The position numbers and the translations under genes are program-made. This document shows, in pieces, positions 11,691-24,390 of a stretch of DNA of 64,000 bases. The number at the start of each line of letters is the position of its first letter. The stretch's first letter is position 1. The notes beneath the pieces are model-generated. The model was not told the origin of the DNA and searched no databases. It saw only the letters and a list, made by a program, of their open reading frames with translations. Source of the stretch: Cyclina sinensis (lineage: Eukaryota; Mollusca; Bivalvia; Venerida; Veneridae); contig JAAONU010000001.1 of the NCBI GenBank assembly GCA_012932295.1, positions 61,692,927 through 61,756,926 of the forward strand, written 5' to 3'.

Positions 11691-14600
11691 AATCACATTG
11701 TGATTCAAATCCGGTTAGCTCGGCCATGCTCTTAGTCTTTTATGTATAAATATGTTATAGTTACTTTGTATAAACTTCTTCCTTGACAGGAGGAGGTAGT
11801 GTCTGCATGAACTAGGGTTGTTGCTCAACTTAGATGCTATAGGAACATATGCAGTTATTCTTGTACAGAATACAACGTTGTAGTGTAAAGAGGGTGATGG
11901 GCGGAATATTGTCTAATTTATTTATAATTTTGTGATGCATGGCTTGATTTTAAAATACCTTCCTACAAATATGTTTATTTGCAAGACATAATGTGTTGGT
12001 TCGAGCTGTTAGTCGAATATGAAAAAAAATGCTAGTAATCAAGTTTGCTGGGGATATATGTTCTATGAAGTGTCTGCAACTTACCTGTCGTCATTTAATA
12101 TTGTGTATAAAGTTAAAATTTATTTCTAGCGAATAATCACCCATAGCACACGTGTGCACAAGTTGTTCATGTTAAACTTGTTATATTAACATACGTTAGT
12201 TAATACAACTGATAAGAAGAAAATAAATTTTCTATATATTATATATATTTTTTAAACAAAACAAACCATCAAATAGTAATTGATTTAAGCGAACATTAAA
12301 TAAAAACATTTGCGGTTTGTATTCGTTTTAGAAGAGAAATAGCACTTCCCTGCTGCTGTTGGTACAATCAACGCCTGAAAAGTCTCGAAATTATCGTTTC
12401 TGTTTCTCTGACGTTTGTCTGATTGGACTTAATCTATGCTTTTCAGTTGAAATATCAACAACCAGCGTTTATGTAGAAAGTTACTTTTTTCAGTTTCGTT
12501 GAATTTTACCTGGAATCTATCAAGGCAAGCACAGACTGTAGTTTTACATCCATTTCGTGATGTTCTACAATAAATCAAATTTATTCATTAATATGCAAAT
12601 CGGAATGCAAACGTTAACTTACAGTTCTTCACTTATATAATTACTTGTTTCTGTATTGTTCATGCATTTCGTTCTGTCGTGTTGGTAATGAGGAAATATA
12701 TACTTATAAAAGTGAAAAACGGGTTTTTAGTAATAAGCTGAAAACAAACAACATGAAATTGAGAAAGAAAATGTGACCTTTTTAGTTTCTAATGAAAAGG
12801 CAACAACAGTATTGAATTGAATGGTGAAAAACTTGGTTTGAAGATAAATTTGATTCAAATCGAACATCATTTTATTATCAGTATTAGTTCGAAAGGTAAA
12901 AGTTAAAAATCCCATACCTGAAAAACGCCTCCATTTAAATTCTTCTTGCAACTTCGCATGTCCTATTGCTTTATTCTCACAGATAATTTTAATTTGTCTC
13001 TTTCCGTGCAACTCCGATGCAAGTTGTTGTTTCCATTTTGAATCATTATTAATATTTCTTACCTATGATTATACAACGTCTAGAAGGAAGCAATCTTGAA
13101 AAAATAACTGCTAATAAGGACAGCTCTTGTGGGCGTTGTAGGAGAAAACCGAATCAAAAAGCCAGTTCCTTAACACATATTTTTCCAGTAATGATGAAGT
13201 AAGAAAGCATGGGGACTATACCTATATAAATCTTCGGTTGGTCCTGCAGCTGGTTTTAACCTATTCTATTTTAACATATTAAAGAAAATTCATATGTAAG
13301 TAGTTTGTAAGGAAATACAGTATGGGACAGGAAGAGAGAAGTCAGCGATTACTGTTTAAAACACCATCAACAGCAACAACGTTTCCTATATATGCATTCA
13401 CTTTTATATGTTGTTATTCAATAAAACGTGATGTATACCTAGCGGTTTGTGTTGTGTTGGAAATGGTTTGCGTAGGGATTGCTTTGGCATACTTAAGGAT
13501 GTCTACGATCAATTTTCACTTTAACTAAACATAGAAATAGAAACAGTTTTAATCAAATAACTTCCGTTGAGAATGTCATATAATAGTGAGACATGGTTTA
13601 TAGTACCTTATTTCTAGTGATTGCTTACTTTTGCATTTGGTCTGTCTGCAACTGGGATAAATGCGAGTAAAGGCAAAGTCACAATAACTTAAATGAGAAA
13701 AAAATGGTTTTATGTGAGTTTTTTTTCTTTAGAAATTTGTTATGCAATAAAACTTTGTGTTGGTTGCTTGTGTTAGTTGCTTCTATACAATTGTCGTTTT
13801 GGATTATGTGTTAGGCTAATTATTAAGTTAATCAAGGTCAGTGTCACTTAAAAGTATCAGTTTATGTCAAAATGTTATAATGCTGTGCTGAATAAGTACA
13901 CTGTATGAAATAAGCTTTTGGTATTGCGTTTAAGTGTCGTATTGTTTTTGTTCCTGTGATATTAAGTTTGGTAACATTCAATCACTGTGATAAAATTAGT
14001 TAGAAATGTCATGAAATAATGCTTTCCGGTACTTTAATTTTCTTAGGTTTTAAAAATAGGAGTAAAGCGTCTAGAAGACGACGAATGTTTTAGTATATTT
14101 CTTACAATCAATATAAGAAAACTAATTCGAGATGGAAGTAAATTATGCATTTTATGTATTTCTAAAGGTATAAATTTACCTCGTTGACCATGACATTGTG
14201 TAAGTAGAGGTTTATTGTGTATATTAACTGACAGGACACAACGCTAACTGCGTATGCATTTAGGTTTTTTTTAATGAAAGTCTCGTTTGGCTGTGTTAAT
14301 TTCACTAGTATTATGTAAAATTCTTTGGTAAAACAAAGGCAAATAAGGTAAGCTGAATTTAGCCATAATTATTCTGGCATGTGTTTTCCGTATTTCCGTA
14401 TTTGAAGTGACTGTTTAAGTATGTGGTTATCTGGTTTTATATATGAGCAGTAACAAAATCTCCTAAAACTAGATTTCTTTTCTCTAATACTTGCTGATGA
14501 AAACATGTCTGCTATAATTTCACCAAACTTTTTTTCTAGGGAATTTTCCCCTGTCTGTTCTAAGTGGAGTTATTATGTGGGAGCAATGCAAGTGTGTTCT

Positions 14601-15899
14601 TGTTACAGTATTTTACTAACTTACATGTACCCGCACAGTGTCTGTTATCCTGGCCCGCGAGATGCTTGATTGATGCCTGGAACATAAAGGAGATTGAGGG
14701 TTTCCTTGTCATATCTCACTTTCTATCGTCTTTGTAATATCAAAACAACTATTTCGTGTAGCATGGCATTTTTTATAACATACATAATTGTTCACGTGTC
14801 TTGAAGGCATTTAGTTGCCAGAAGGGACAACTGAACATTTTTATTGATATCTTGAACGTTTGATCTGCATGATAAACCGTATTTTGTCTTCGAATTCGCA
14901 TGACATCAAAACATATTTCACTACCGACAAATGGAGATTTTTTGACGATTAATCAAAACCCCGTTCGGTGTCAAAAAACATAATTATTGTAACAACATAT
15001 ATAATAATTATCCATGCGCTGTATGTATAATCCATGCGCTGTCACAAAATTTACTCGTGAAATTCATGCAAAATGTGTGATTACAGTCGAACTGGATTTA
15101 TAGGATAGCTTTGTTATAAAAAGCGTTCAATACAACTTTGACAATTCATTGTATGGAAGTATGTCAGCAAAGGACGTATCATTTGCATATACATGTACTT
15201 ATCATTACAACAATAATATTTTTTAAAAAAAGACTGATAATGAAATAGCGAACATGAAATATTTAAACAATAACTGTAGAAAATAAATAAGAATAAAACT
15301 TAAACAGACTCTGACATCTGTTGTTATGCATGTTGTCTTTTTCTCTGTAATTTGGGGTATTTTGTAGTGTTTTTTTCATTTTGAAATATTGTGGTATTTG
15401 TTTCAATAGCGATATTTTTCACATTTTTTTAATAAATAGCTGTCTTATTTTCAAATTCAATTTCATTTCATTTGAAATATAGTCTGCACATTTCTATGGG
15501 CTTAAAATCTTAAATATGACGGAAAGAAACCACTCCCCAAGAAAATATTTATAAAATATATGTTTGTGCATGTTAACGCCGAATTTTTGTTAAAAAAAGC
15601 AGCCATACAAGTTCTTTAATAACAAAAGAAACATCTGAATTTGACACCATTTTTCCTCAATTTTCTTTTTGGACCCGAAAAATTGTTTATGTCGCGATTC
15701 TACTCTGCTTAAATATGTTTCTGTTATGATGAATGTTATTGGGTTACATCAACGTTTACCTCTCTATGTTTATAACGGTTACAGACATAAAATCTCTGCT
15801 ATTTCTGAATTAATATGTAAATATTATTGCAAGAATATTTCTTTTGTCTCCTGAAGTTTTAAATGAATTCTTTTGCAGTGAGATCGAAATAGTTACTAC
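11691..15899. other. Unassigned AT-rich intergenic DNA
   Basis: No gene is supported. A minus-strand frame at 12727-13011 contains TTTTTCAG followed by GTATGG, but no domain is recognisable. At 15011-15043 the string TCCATGCGCTGT occurs twice 18 bases apart, and a related string (TTCATACGCTGTGACAAAAT) is at 20147-20166. This may be the worn end of an old repeat. Confidence 0.45.
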
Positions 15900-16090
15900 A
15901 ATGGCGGTTTAATATACAAATAGCTGTCAATTTTTGCTTAAGGACGTCTGTCAGTAAGTGGCGAATTCGCCCCATCTTATGCGGGCCTACCTGTCGAGAG
16001 GAATTTGAAAAAAAAAAGATAAACATGGACTTGTTACCATGGAATGTCTCGTGTAAGACCCGTTGTTCAAAGGTCAAGGTCACTTTAAAA
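15900..16090. repeat. Repeat remnant with a TCAAGGTCA motif
   Basis: The end of this stretch reads AAAGGTCAAGGTCACTTT (16069-16086). That phrase is shared with the bivalve repeat at 51235-51890 and is common in that repeat class. The preceding bases are GC-richer than the surroundings, but I cannot place the left boundary. TCAAGGTCA at 16074-16082 matches an extended nuclear-receptor half-site. Confidence 0.35.
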
Positions 16091-19000
16091 TGTTAAAGGT
16101 GAAAATTATTGCAATTTCTGTTTTCAGGACAGCTTGACTATATATACATTTTTAGATTCCGTTTAGATCTAGATTGAGTTCGTCCTTGGGAATATTTTTT
16201 TTAAATATGACATCCATAAACCTGTTCTTGTAATTTCCATCTATTTGTACTCTGTTTAACAGTACAACGCTCACTTGGCCTAAATGTCATCTATAACAAA
16301 TATGACTAGAATACACGAATCTACGCACAATGTTCAGTGTCTGATATGACGGTCAAATCATAACGATCGTGCTAATTTATGCTACATATACAAAAAACTT
16401 CCTATCTTGCGTTTTTTTATCAATATGCGGGGAATTCCTCGGAATATCTATAATGATTGTTTTGTCATTTGTTTGTTTATAACAGGCTCTGTTTGAGTTG
16501 ATTGATTACATAAAATATCCCTTCCAATAACTTGTCACTGATAAGTTAAGATATGCAAATAGGAACACAAAAACATATTCAAAACTGCCTCAAATTATAT
16601 TGCTGAAATCAAAACCAGCATTTGAACATTCAATATTTCCAAGTTGCATCGTAAGGGAATTTTCAAGGGCACACTTTTAAGTGGCATTGTCTTATTCTTT
16701 TAACAAAAATTGTTTTGAGAGCAAATATTTTTTCTATAGTGATCATTCTATTAAATATTCGTAGTTTCCCAATGTGAGGTACAAAGAAAAAAACAATTCT
16801 ACAGGAGACGGATTTCGAGAAGAAATAAAGAGTAAAAAGTGATTCAACAACGTGGCGTCTAGCTTCTCTTGAATTGGACATAAAATTAATTGGAAAATAA
16901 GGTCATTGTAAATTAAATCAAAACATATTAATGGACTAACAACTACTTAACGTTTAAAATTGCTAAATGTGAGAAGCACGGTGTTTACATCGAAGACAAT
17001 GACATTTTATGTTATTCAATAAAGTGAAATGTGATTAGCGAAGTTTTGCAGTATATACACGTTTATCTCAACAGCATTACTTTGTTACATATTGTCTTTT
17101 TTTATTTTCAACAACTGTACTATCACACTACACGGCACGTCAAAATTACAATGAAGTTCTAAAGTTTGTTGTACATAGATTTCATTTTCTGAACTTTATG
17201 AACAATCAAGAGCCATTTTGTTAGGTCTTGAAATTTGTGCTTTAAATCTCGAATCTAGGCTTACGTAAATGTTACTTTTAATTATGTTATTATATACATG
17301 TATCTCTTTTAAAGCTATGTATGTGTTAAGTTAAATTTCAATTCTCGTAAATCACATTTACCGAAGAGAATTTCCGAGATTTGGAATATTTTGATTTCAT
17401 TTTATGCAATACGAACCTTGTTGCATTAGGTCAGTATTTTTTCATCCACAAGGAGGTGTGAAAGTTTTATGCAAATCAAATGATTGTCTCACTTAAAAAG
17501 ATTAATCTAAGCAAGTTTTATATCTGTACTGCATGATTTTTGCAGCTTCTGTATATTCCTTTGTTTTAGAAATTGCCCAGAAAATATTAACCACTTTGTC
17601 ATACTTTTTTAAATACTCGATTCGCTATTTTAAGTATGTAGATATTTTCTGCTTTATACATTTGCCACTTACCGTCAATGCAACATGCAAAAGCAAGAAG
17701 TATGCAACTTTATGTATTTATCGTTGCTATCCGATGTGAATTTTGAAACTATATTCCCTACATAGACCTTTAAGTTATCCGTAGGAAAAAGCCTGTGAGA
17801 CAGGTCATTGAAATAAACTCTGTAATAAAAAACATTAACTGTTTTTGAGACACATCCCCAAAATTTCAAAAAGGTTTAAAGGATGTGTACGTACATTCGG
17901 TTAACTGAAAGTTACTCATTCTACATTAAACAGAGCTGACTTGGAACAGAATAGGTATATGACTGAAGCAAACGGGAAATAAGATTTCATAATATTATAT
18001 CGTTACTTGCTTGATTTTAAACTTGATTATCTTGTTTGAAACAGGCTCAAAAAGTCAACTGATGTAATTTGATAAGATTGTAATTGAAATTTTGACGCTA
18101 ATTTAGTCGACTGTTCTGTAAGTCTTGCAGAACAAAACTTGGCACTATTCAAACTTACATCGAAGTAAAGTGGATAAAACTCGAAGCACATAAATAAAAG
18201 AAGTATGTAAAAATATTTAGCAATATTGAAAGAAAAAGAAACTGGATTTTACCATAGCTTAAAACAAAGTCTGTTTGCCGGTCCATTTACTTTAAAACAG
18301 AAGTTATTTCTTTTCATTAAATTTCATAATCTATTATTTTGTACATATTTTCGGAGGAAAAAGAACTGAACAGATTTTAGTTGAAACGGACGTGGCGTCA
18401 TTTAAGCAGTAATTTCAGCAGAGCAAGAATTCTTGTTTCAAAACTTTCTGTATGAGTGTACGTCTACAAATGTTTTCAAATACAATTACAAAATCAATCT
18501 TTTTTCACAGAAATAACAAACTGTAGCCTGTAAAACACTGCATTGAACGAGTTATTGGCCAACATGTTTTCCTGACTGTAGCAATATTTATAACGTTTTG
18601 CTGTTCTAAGCTGATATTACTTACTGTTTTAGTTCTGGTTATTCAAACGTTTCTTCTTATTTTGGGTGATTTATCTTTTACAACGGCTTATATGAATTGT
18701 AGTAGACTTTATGTAACCAGTAAATGCTTATATTGATTTCGTGCCTTTGAAATGTATTTAGAATGAACTCAAGGTATGTACTTGGTATAGTTTGTTCATA
18801 TTTCGAGGGGAAAAAGTACTAAGTCTGTTTCTATACATATTTCTTTTTCAGCAAAGTTCAATGACCTGATCTATCTTTATGCTAAGGACCATTCTAAAGC
18901 TTTCCAGATATTCTCTAGGGCGCATTCAAATGTATGGTCAATTTCTAAGACGGGAGTATTACTACTCAAATAGCATATTATTTATGACTGGAATGGGCAA

Positions 19001-19301
19001 CGCCAACAATGTTGATTGTTCTTCATTTAAGATCCTAACTCCGCGTGCGAGAGAAAAACGATACAATAAGTAAAGCCTGTATATGACTTGCAAAATCTTT
19101 TCATAGATTGCATGCAACCAGTAGTCGGAGTTATACGTAGTCATTCTCGGAAAAACCAAAACAATCTTTTATTGATAATTTAACCGTAATATACAATTTA
19201 TTCATTAAAACTGTTGCAATGGCTTCTTTATTAGACGATAAAGGTTTTTATGGTTCTGTGAAATGTGTTTTATCATAGTGACTGAAATTTGTCATTATTT
19301 T
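16091..19301. other. Unassigned AT-rich intergenic DNA
   Basis: Nothing here can be supported as a gene. The small open frames on both strands (for example 16663-16881, 17533-17739, 18879-19073) lack domains and overlap frames on the other strand. Confidence 0.5.
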
Positions 19302-19327
19302 GCTCTCTCTCTCAATCTCTCTCTCTG
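19302..19327. repeat. CT microsatellite
   Basis: Two runs of CT dinucleotides separated by a short CAAT interruption. Confidence 0.85.
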
Positions 19328-19510
19328 TTGTAGCCATTTTGAACAAAGAGGAAATGTTTGCTAGTACCAGGACTATAGCAAGCATATTATCCTTAAAACA
19401 GCTCATTCGCAGAAAATTGAATACTTTGAAAATAGTTTAAATACTTATAAATGTAGGGACGAATGATCAGTAAAATGTGTCAAATCAAAAGCGTGACGAA
19501 CGGTAATGAC

Positions 19511-19615
19511 GTTAACAATAGAGTCTTAGAGCGCCGTTAACAATAGAGGCTTAGAGCGCCGTTAACAATAGAGGTTTAGAGCGCCGTTAACAATAGAGGC
19601 TTAGAGCGCCGTTAA
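19511..19615 (+). repeat. 25-bp minisatellite, 4.2 copies
   Basis: Four head-to-tail copies start at 19511, 19536, 19561 and 19586, followed by a 5-base partial copy. The unit begins GTTAACAATAGAGGCTTAGA and ends GCGCC. Copies differ by only one or two bases (GAGTC and GAGGT variants), so the array is young or kept homogeneous. Confidence 0.95.
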
Positions 19616-20592
19616 TTCAAAGTTCAAAGATATTTTGATAAGATTTTACCAAAATTCTTGGTACATTTTCACTTCTGTTGATTTTATATTTTGACTATAC
19701 ATTAGTGATTTTAAAACAAATGTCCTTGAGAATAACTTTTTCCCACCAAAATGTGTGAATGAGCTGCATTAAAAGTGTTTTTGCCTGATTACACAGAACG
19801 GAAACGGTGTTCCTGATATTCAGCACAAAATAAAACACATTTTTAGCTAATATATATCTTGTTTTATACTTAGTAAAACATTAAGTTAGCTTCAACCTTC
19901 AACTTTTTACAAGTCGATCAATTTGATTTGTAAAAGCGTGTCCTACTGGTCACGTGTAAAATATTTTGAGCAGAGGATAGTACTTGTATATGTTTCCAGT
20001 GTGTTACCGTTATTTTCTGCATGCTTAGAATCCTCACATTTACAGGATTATAAAACATAATTCCTTTTCGACATATTATTTTTTTGTACGAAGACGAATG
20101 GAAATCCAATTTCATATCCCAAATTGTTATAATGATTTTGTCATAATTCATACGCTGTGACAAAATTAACTCCTGTGTTCTCCTTGAAAGAACTTAATAT
20201 AGAATCCTTTTTGATTTATTGAAAAGTTTTTAATTAATGGAATGTGTTACAGATAAATTTGAAGATCCTGAAATAACAGTATCGTATCCTGTTATAACGG
20301 TTGTAATGATTATTGTTCGTGTGCAAAATCACATTGAGAAATAACAGGACAACTTCTCTGACATACGCACACACAATTAGGATAAAAGATTCCGATTTGT
20401 GATGCATATTGTTTGGGTCTCTTTCAACCTAAAACATTAGTGAAACTTGCAATAAACATTAAAATGCACATTCTTTTGTGAATTCTAGTGGTATTTCGAC
20501 AAATATGTTTATTTGAACATTTGGAAATTCACTTACTGTTTCCAGTTTTACAAAACAATGATTTTATCGCCAGAAATTATCGGTCCCACGTT
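19616..20592. other. Unassigned AT-rich intergenic DNA
   Basis: No gene or structured repeat is seen between the minisatellite and the CCGGAATCGAC repeat cluster. Confidence 0.5.
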
Positions 20593-20593
20593 T

Positions 20594-20656
20594 TACCGGA
20601 ATCGACCATTTTTACCGGAATCTACCGGAATCGACGTTGCATTACCGGAATCGACC
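20594..20656 (+). repeat. Short TACCGGAATCGAC repeats leading into the 180-bp array
   Basis: Four copies of TACCGGAATCGAC or its truncation TACCGGAATC start at 20594, 20613, 20623 and 20643. A close relative (CACCGGAATCGGCC) is present once in every unit of the 180-bp array that follows, so the two arrays share sequence ancestry. Confidence 0.85.
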
Positions 20657-20751
20657 TATATATCATACATAAGCCATTTTTTTCAAGATATACAACATAA
20701 TTTATTAAGATATGATATAATTAACGTAATAACAAAAGTAATTTATAGTAT

Positions 20752-21512
20752 CTTCGAGTGGAAAGATTTTACAAGAGGAAGAAAATCGGCGAGTTGTGGA
20801 CGATTTGCGCATAAGGATATACACCGGAATCGGCCTGTATTTCATAAAAAAATGAAATTAAGTCATACAAAAGTTATTTCTCATTACTCAACATCAGAAA
20901 TAAAATATCTACCAAAGGAATTTGAAGTTTCTTCGAGTGGAAAGATGTTTCAAGAGAAAGAAAATCGACGAGTTGCGGAAAATTTGCGCATACGGATATA
21001 CGCCGGAATCGGCCTGTATTTCATACATTAATTGTATTTAAGTCATACAAAAGTTATTTGTCATTACTCTACATCAGAAATAACACATTTATCCAAGAAT
21101 ATTAAAGTGTCTTTGAGTGGAAGGATTTTATAAGAGGAAGAAAATCGGCGAGTTGTGGACGATTTGCGCATAAGAATACACACCGGAATCGGCCTGTATT
21201 TCATAAAAAAAATGAAATTAAGTCATACAAAAGTTATTTCTCATTACTTAACATCAGAAATAAAATATATACCAAAGGAATTTGAAGTTTCTTCGAGTGG
21301 AAAGATGTTTCAAGAGAAAGAAAATCGACGAGTTGCGGAAAATTTGCGCGTACGGATATACACCAGAATCGGCCTGTATTTCTTAAATAAATTGAATTTA
21401 GGTTATACAAAGTTATTTTTCATTACTTTACATCTGAAATAAAATATTTGCTAAATGTATTTGAAGTTTCTTCGAGTGGAAGAATTTTACAAGAGAAAGA
21501 AAATCGGCGAGT
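20752..21512 (+). repeat. 180-bp tandem array with a 360-bp higher-order unit
   Basis: Unit starts, marked by CTTCGAGTGGAAAGAT or variants, are at 20752, 20931, 21111, 21291 and 21470, giving spacings of 179, 180, 180 and 179 bases. The fifth unit is partial and ends near 21512. Units 1 and 3 share GAGGAAGAAAATCGGCGAG and GTTGTGGACGATTTGCGC. Units 2 and 4 share GAGAAAGAAAATCGACGAG and GTTGCGGAAAATTTGCGC. The array is therefore a dimeric higher-order repeat of about 360 bp. The long frames across it (20513-21031 and 21155-21442, plus) come from the repeat structure: the reading is broken between units and has no domain. I do not call them genes. Confidence 0.92.
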
Positions 21513-22732
21513 ATTAAAGTTAAGCGTCAACCTGGGATAAACAAGGGATGTCTCTGGAATTGGATGTTTTTTGTATCTTGCACTACCCCCACAGCATACA
21601 ATAACTAATATCTGCAGGAGGGCTTTGGTACCGACGATAAATAAAGTCAAGGAGAAAGGCGCACCGATTTACTTTTATTGATGAGAAACATGAGTATTAA
21701 GAAATAATTTACTGAATAGTGGCTAAATACTGATATACCCAAAGTCGACTCAAAACATAAGAAAAATACTGCAATGCTGTTTGAAACATTTCGATTTCAA
21801 GCACGAAATACTTTTAACATTTATGCAGGAGTAGTTCCCTAAATCAACTTTGACTCCTAAAAATTGAATACTCTTATGGTATTTATCCAATACAGCTAAT
21901 ACAATTGTTATGCCTTAGATTTTAACTTTATCTAATGATGGATGATGCAACTGTTAGTTACTGTTTTTGAATTTACACGAAGGAAAAATCCTTGTCGCGC
22001 TGTCTAACCCTGTTTCGAGAATCTTATAAACGTACGACAATTTGATATACATGTAGTAGATTTTGTTGGGGTGTAGATATTTATCGTGCCACATATAAAT
22101 ATTGTAGCAAGACTCAGTAATTACTGTTTTGATTGAGAAAAAAAGTGCAGTGCTAAAATACAACTATTTTGTAATTCTACCTTCTCAATATGGACCAGTT
22201 ACGTCGTATGAAAGCATTAAAAGTCTGAAATGTTTATTTAGACGGTCGTTTTGCCATGAAATGTGTGCCTGGAAATAAGAAGATAACTAAATCATTCCAT
22301 TCCTTGTCACGACAAGACTTCACATTTCTATTAGTTACAATTGGTCAAAATTTGATGTTGACTGTTTTTGACACGGAAATGAGGAAAGCATTAAATAGTT
22401 GAATTCAAATCTTTGGCAGCTAGAATTAATCAATGGCCTTTGTAGTGGGACATTTAATACATAGAGAAGTTGTACGAGGTGAGAGCCGTGCTCATACAAC
22501 AAATTTACTGTTGGATCCAAACGTGTGCAAGCATGTCTGAGAAAATAATTCATAGTTGCAACGGTCGAACAAGGACCTTGCAAGAAAAATAAATGATGCC
22601 TGTCTTGAGAGTGCATTTATTTTTCAAAACTTCCAAGCAAGTATTATTGATTTTACTTTTAAATATTAATATATTAATGTCTTTCTTTCAGAATCTATTT
22701 TCCTACTTTCCCACGATCTATTTTGGAATCTG
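21513..22732. other. Unassigned intergenic DNA before the segmental duplication
   Basis: No gene or element ends are visible. Two minus-strand frames (21423-21650 and 22335-22616) have no recognisable domain; the first partly overlaps the 180-bp array. Confidence 0.5.
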
Positions 22733-23157
22733 ATCAAATGATGAAAGTCAGAAGACACTATTCTCATAAATTAAAAACTCCTAGTAGTTGCTTTTTTTTA
22801 AAGGAACATGTGCAGATCTCCATAGAGGTTTCGTAATTAAATTATGTAACAGGGCACAGAAAGAGCATTGCGGAACATACTATTGCCTGTCTTGTTTAGT
22901 CTCAGAGAAATGGTAAATGTTTACTGGGTTATCGCAGTACAAGTCAAGAAGCTTGTCATGCGTTAACAATAGTATCAACAATCTTCTGTACAGGCTACTG
23001 TGATATGCATCGAGAAATGAAATATATTACAAAAGTTCATAGCATCATCATTCATCAGCATCTTGATTTTCAAGATTTTTCAAATAGGAGGGAAAACTCG
23101 ATGTTGACTGGCTGTCCGTCATGCTGAGTACAAAAAAGACAAGACATTTTACTTCAA

Positions 23158-23415
23158 ATGCCAATTTTAAAACATCGACATTATAACGATAGACATTCCT
23201 TAAAAAATCTTGTTAAACTCGACATAATGACCTCATTCATAATTTGTAGAAATAAATGTCATTGCATGTTTTCACTTAAACGGGCGCCGGTCAAGCATCC
23301 TTTAAAACTATACTATGCTATGTGCGCGGCTTATGTATATTTCGGAAATGAAACTTTTTTTATTAATAGACGGATATTTATGAACACTCGTAGTTTTACT
23401 GTAGCTGGCGTATGA
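23158..23415 (+). other. 85-codon open frame shared with unit B
   Basis: The frame starts MPILKHRHYND and ends RSFTVAGV. Over its 258 bases it differs from the unit B copy (31766-32023) at one base only, a silent change in a proline codon (CCG to CCA). Flanking sequence shows roughly 3 percent difference by eye. In unit C an extra A after the fifth codon shifts the frame to a stop within ten codons. I recognise no domain or signal peptide. It is probably accidental, but the low divergence is noted. Confidence 0.12.
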
Positions 23416-24041
23416 TGATATTTTAGCGGCTATGCTTTTTTGTTTTCCTTCCAATTTTTTACCCGAGTTCACTTACCTAATAACTGGCTCATGCAGTTCA
23501 TATTTATTGTCCCTAGTTCATACTTTCAACTATTAAGTTAATTTCTGGTGTACACTTAAACAGAAGGCTATAAGGTATAGAGTCTGCATTCTCCGGTTCT
23601 TTGATAGTCGAATGATTGAAACGAAATATGTTGTTTTATAGTGAAGTTAACTATATTTCATTGCAAAACATGTACTTTGAAACTCATTTGTTAACGCTTC
23701 GTGTACAGATATCTTGGGAAACAGCTTTTAGATGCCTACTCTCCAAAGTGACATGTCACTTTATATTTTGAATTTATTTAATGAAAATATTAGAAATTCT
23801 TCCATTTTTATATGCTCATTTTTCAGCTGTCAGTTACAGCCAATAATGATAGCATTTTGGATGGCAACATGGTATTTCCCCGGGAAAATGATTTGTAGGT
23901 AATGTTAAGGCCTTAGTGGTATTTCCCTTTGCATAACAAACAACGTTTGGTGAGAAAGGAAAGACTTCTCTGTAAATAAATGTATTTACATATCAAGACA
24001 ATATCTCCTAATTGCTTCAAAGACTTGTTGTGCGCCTTTTT

Positions 24042-24390
24042 AACTCGTCTGTTTTCGAGTTATTGTCGAGTTATTGTGATCACTCAGTCGTCGTCGGCGT
24101 CGTCATTGTACAAAAACTTTAATGATTACTCATAAAGCATAAAGCTTAGAGTGAGGATATTTGGTGTGTAGTTGTAGTTCTGTCGAGTTGACCTCTGCCA
24201 AGCTGGGTCAAATCATGACTCAAAGGTCAATATTAGCCCCGGCTCGGGCTTATATATAGTTACATAGGAAACACTTTTAAGATCTTTTTAAAACCGCTTG
24301 ACACAGAGCTTTGAAATTTGGTGTGAGGCGTTCTCTTATAGACCTTTACCAAGATTTTCACTGCGGTCAGAGGTCACTTGGTGTTGCATA
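24042..24390 (+). mobile_element. Dispersed bivalve-type repeat inside unit A
   Basis: The stretch from AACTCGTCTGTTTTCGAG to GAGGTCACTTGGTGTTGC carries CGTCGTCGGCGTCGTC and AAAGGTCA motifs, a style typical of dispersed bivalve repeats. It was already present before the duplication, because the same segment occurs in B and C. Downstream (24470-24840) is a C-rich tract with CCCC runs that is also shared. Confidence 0.45.

Noticed and set aside
11701..11730. GATTCAAATCC followed by GGTTAGCTCGG, resembling tRNA boxes
   Set aside because: The boxes are in the wrong order for a tRNA or SINE promoter, and no cloverleaf forms.
12727..13011. Minus-strand frame ending in TTTTTCAG then GTATGG, resembling an exon edge
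   Set aside because: No ATG in a good position, no domain, no partner exon; single splice-like strings are common in AT-rich DNA.
15011..15043. Doubled TCCATGCGCTGT as a possible transposon end
   Set aside because: No matching inverted copy or target duplication was found; only a loose relative occurs at 20147.
20513..21031. The longest open frame in the window (172 codons, plus)
   Set aside because: It lies across the short CCGGAATC repeats and the 180-bp array, and the peptide repeats only because the DNA does. The frame is interrupted between units and has no domain.
23824..23897. Exon-like segment in each duplication unit, TTTTTCAG at the start and TAG-GTAATG at the end
   Set aside because: The three copies differ at three positions in about 85 bases, and the changes alter residues in both usable frames, so there is no sign of protein conservation.
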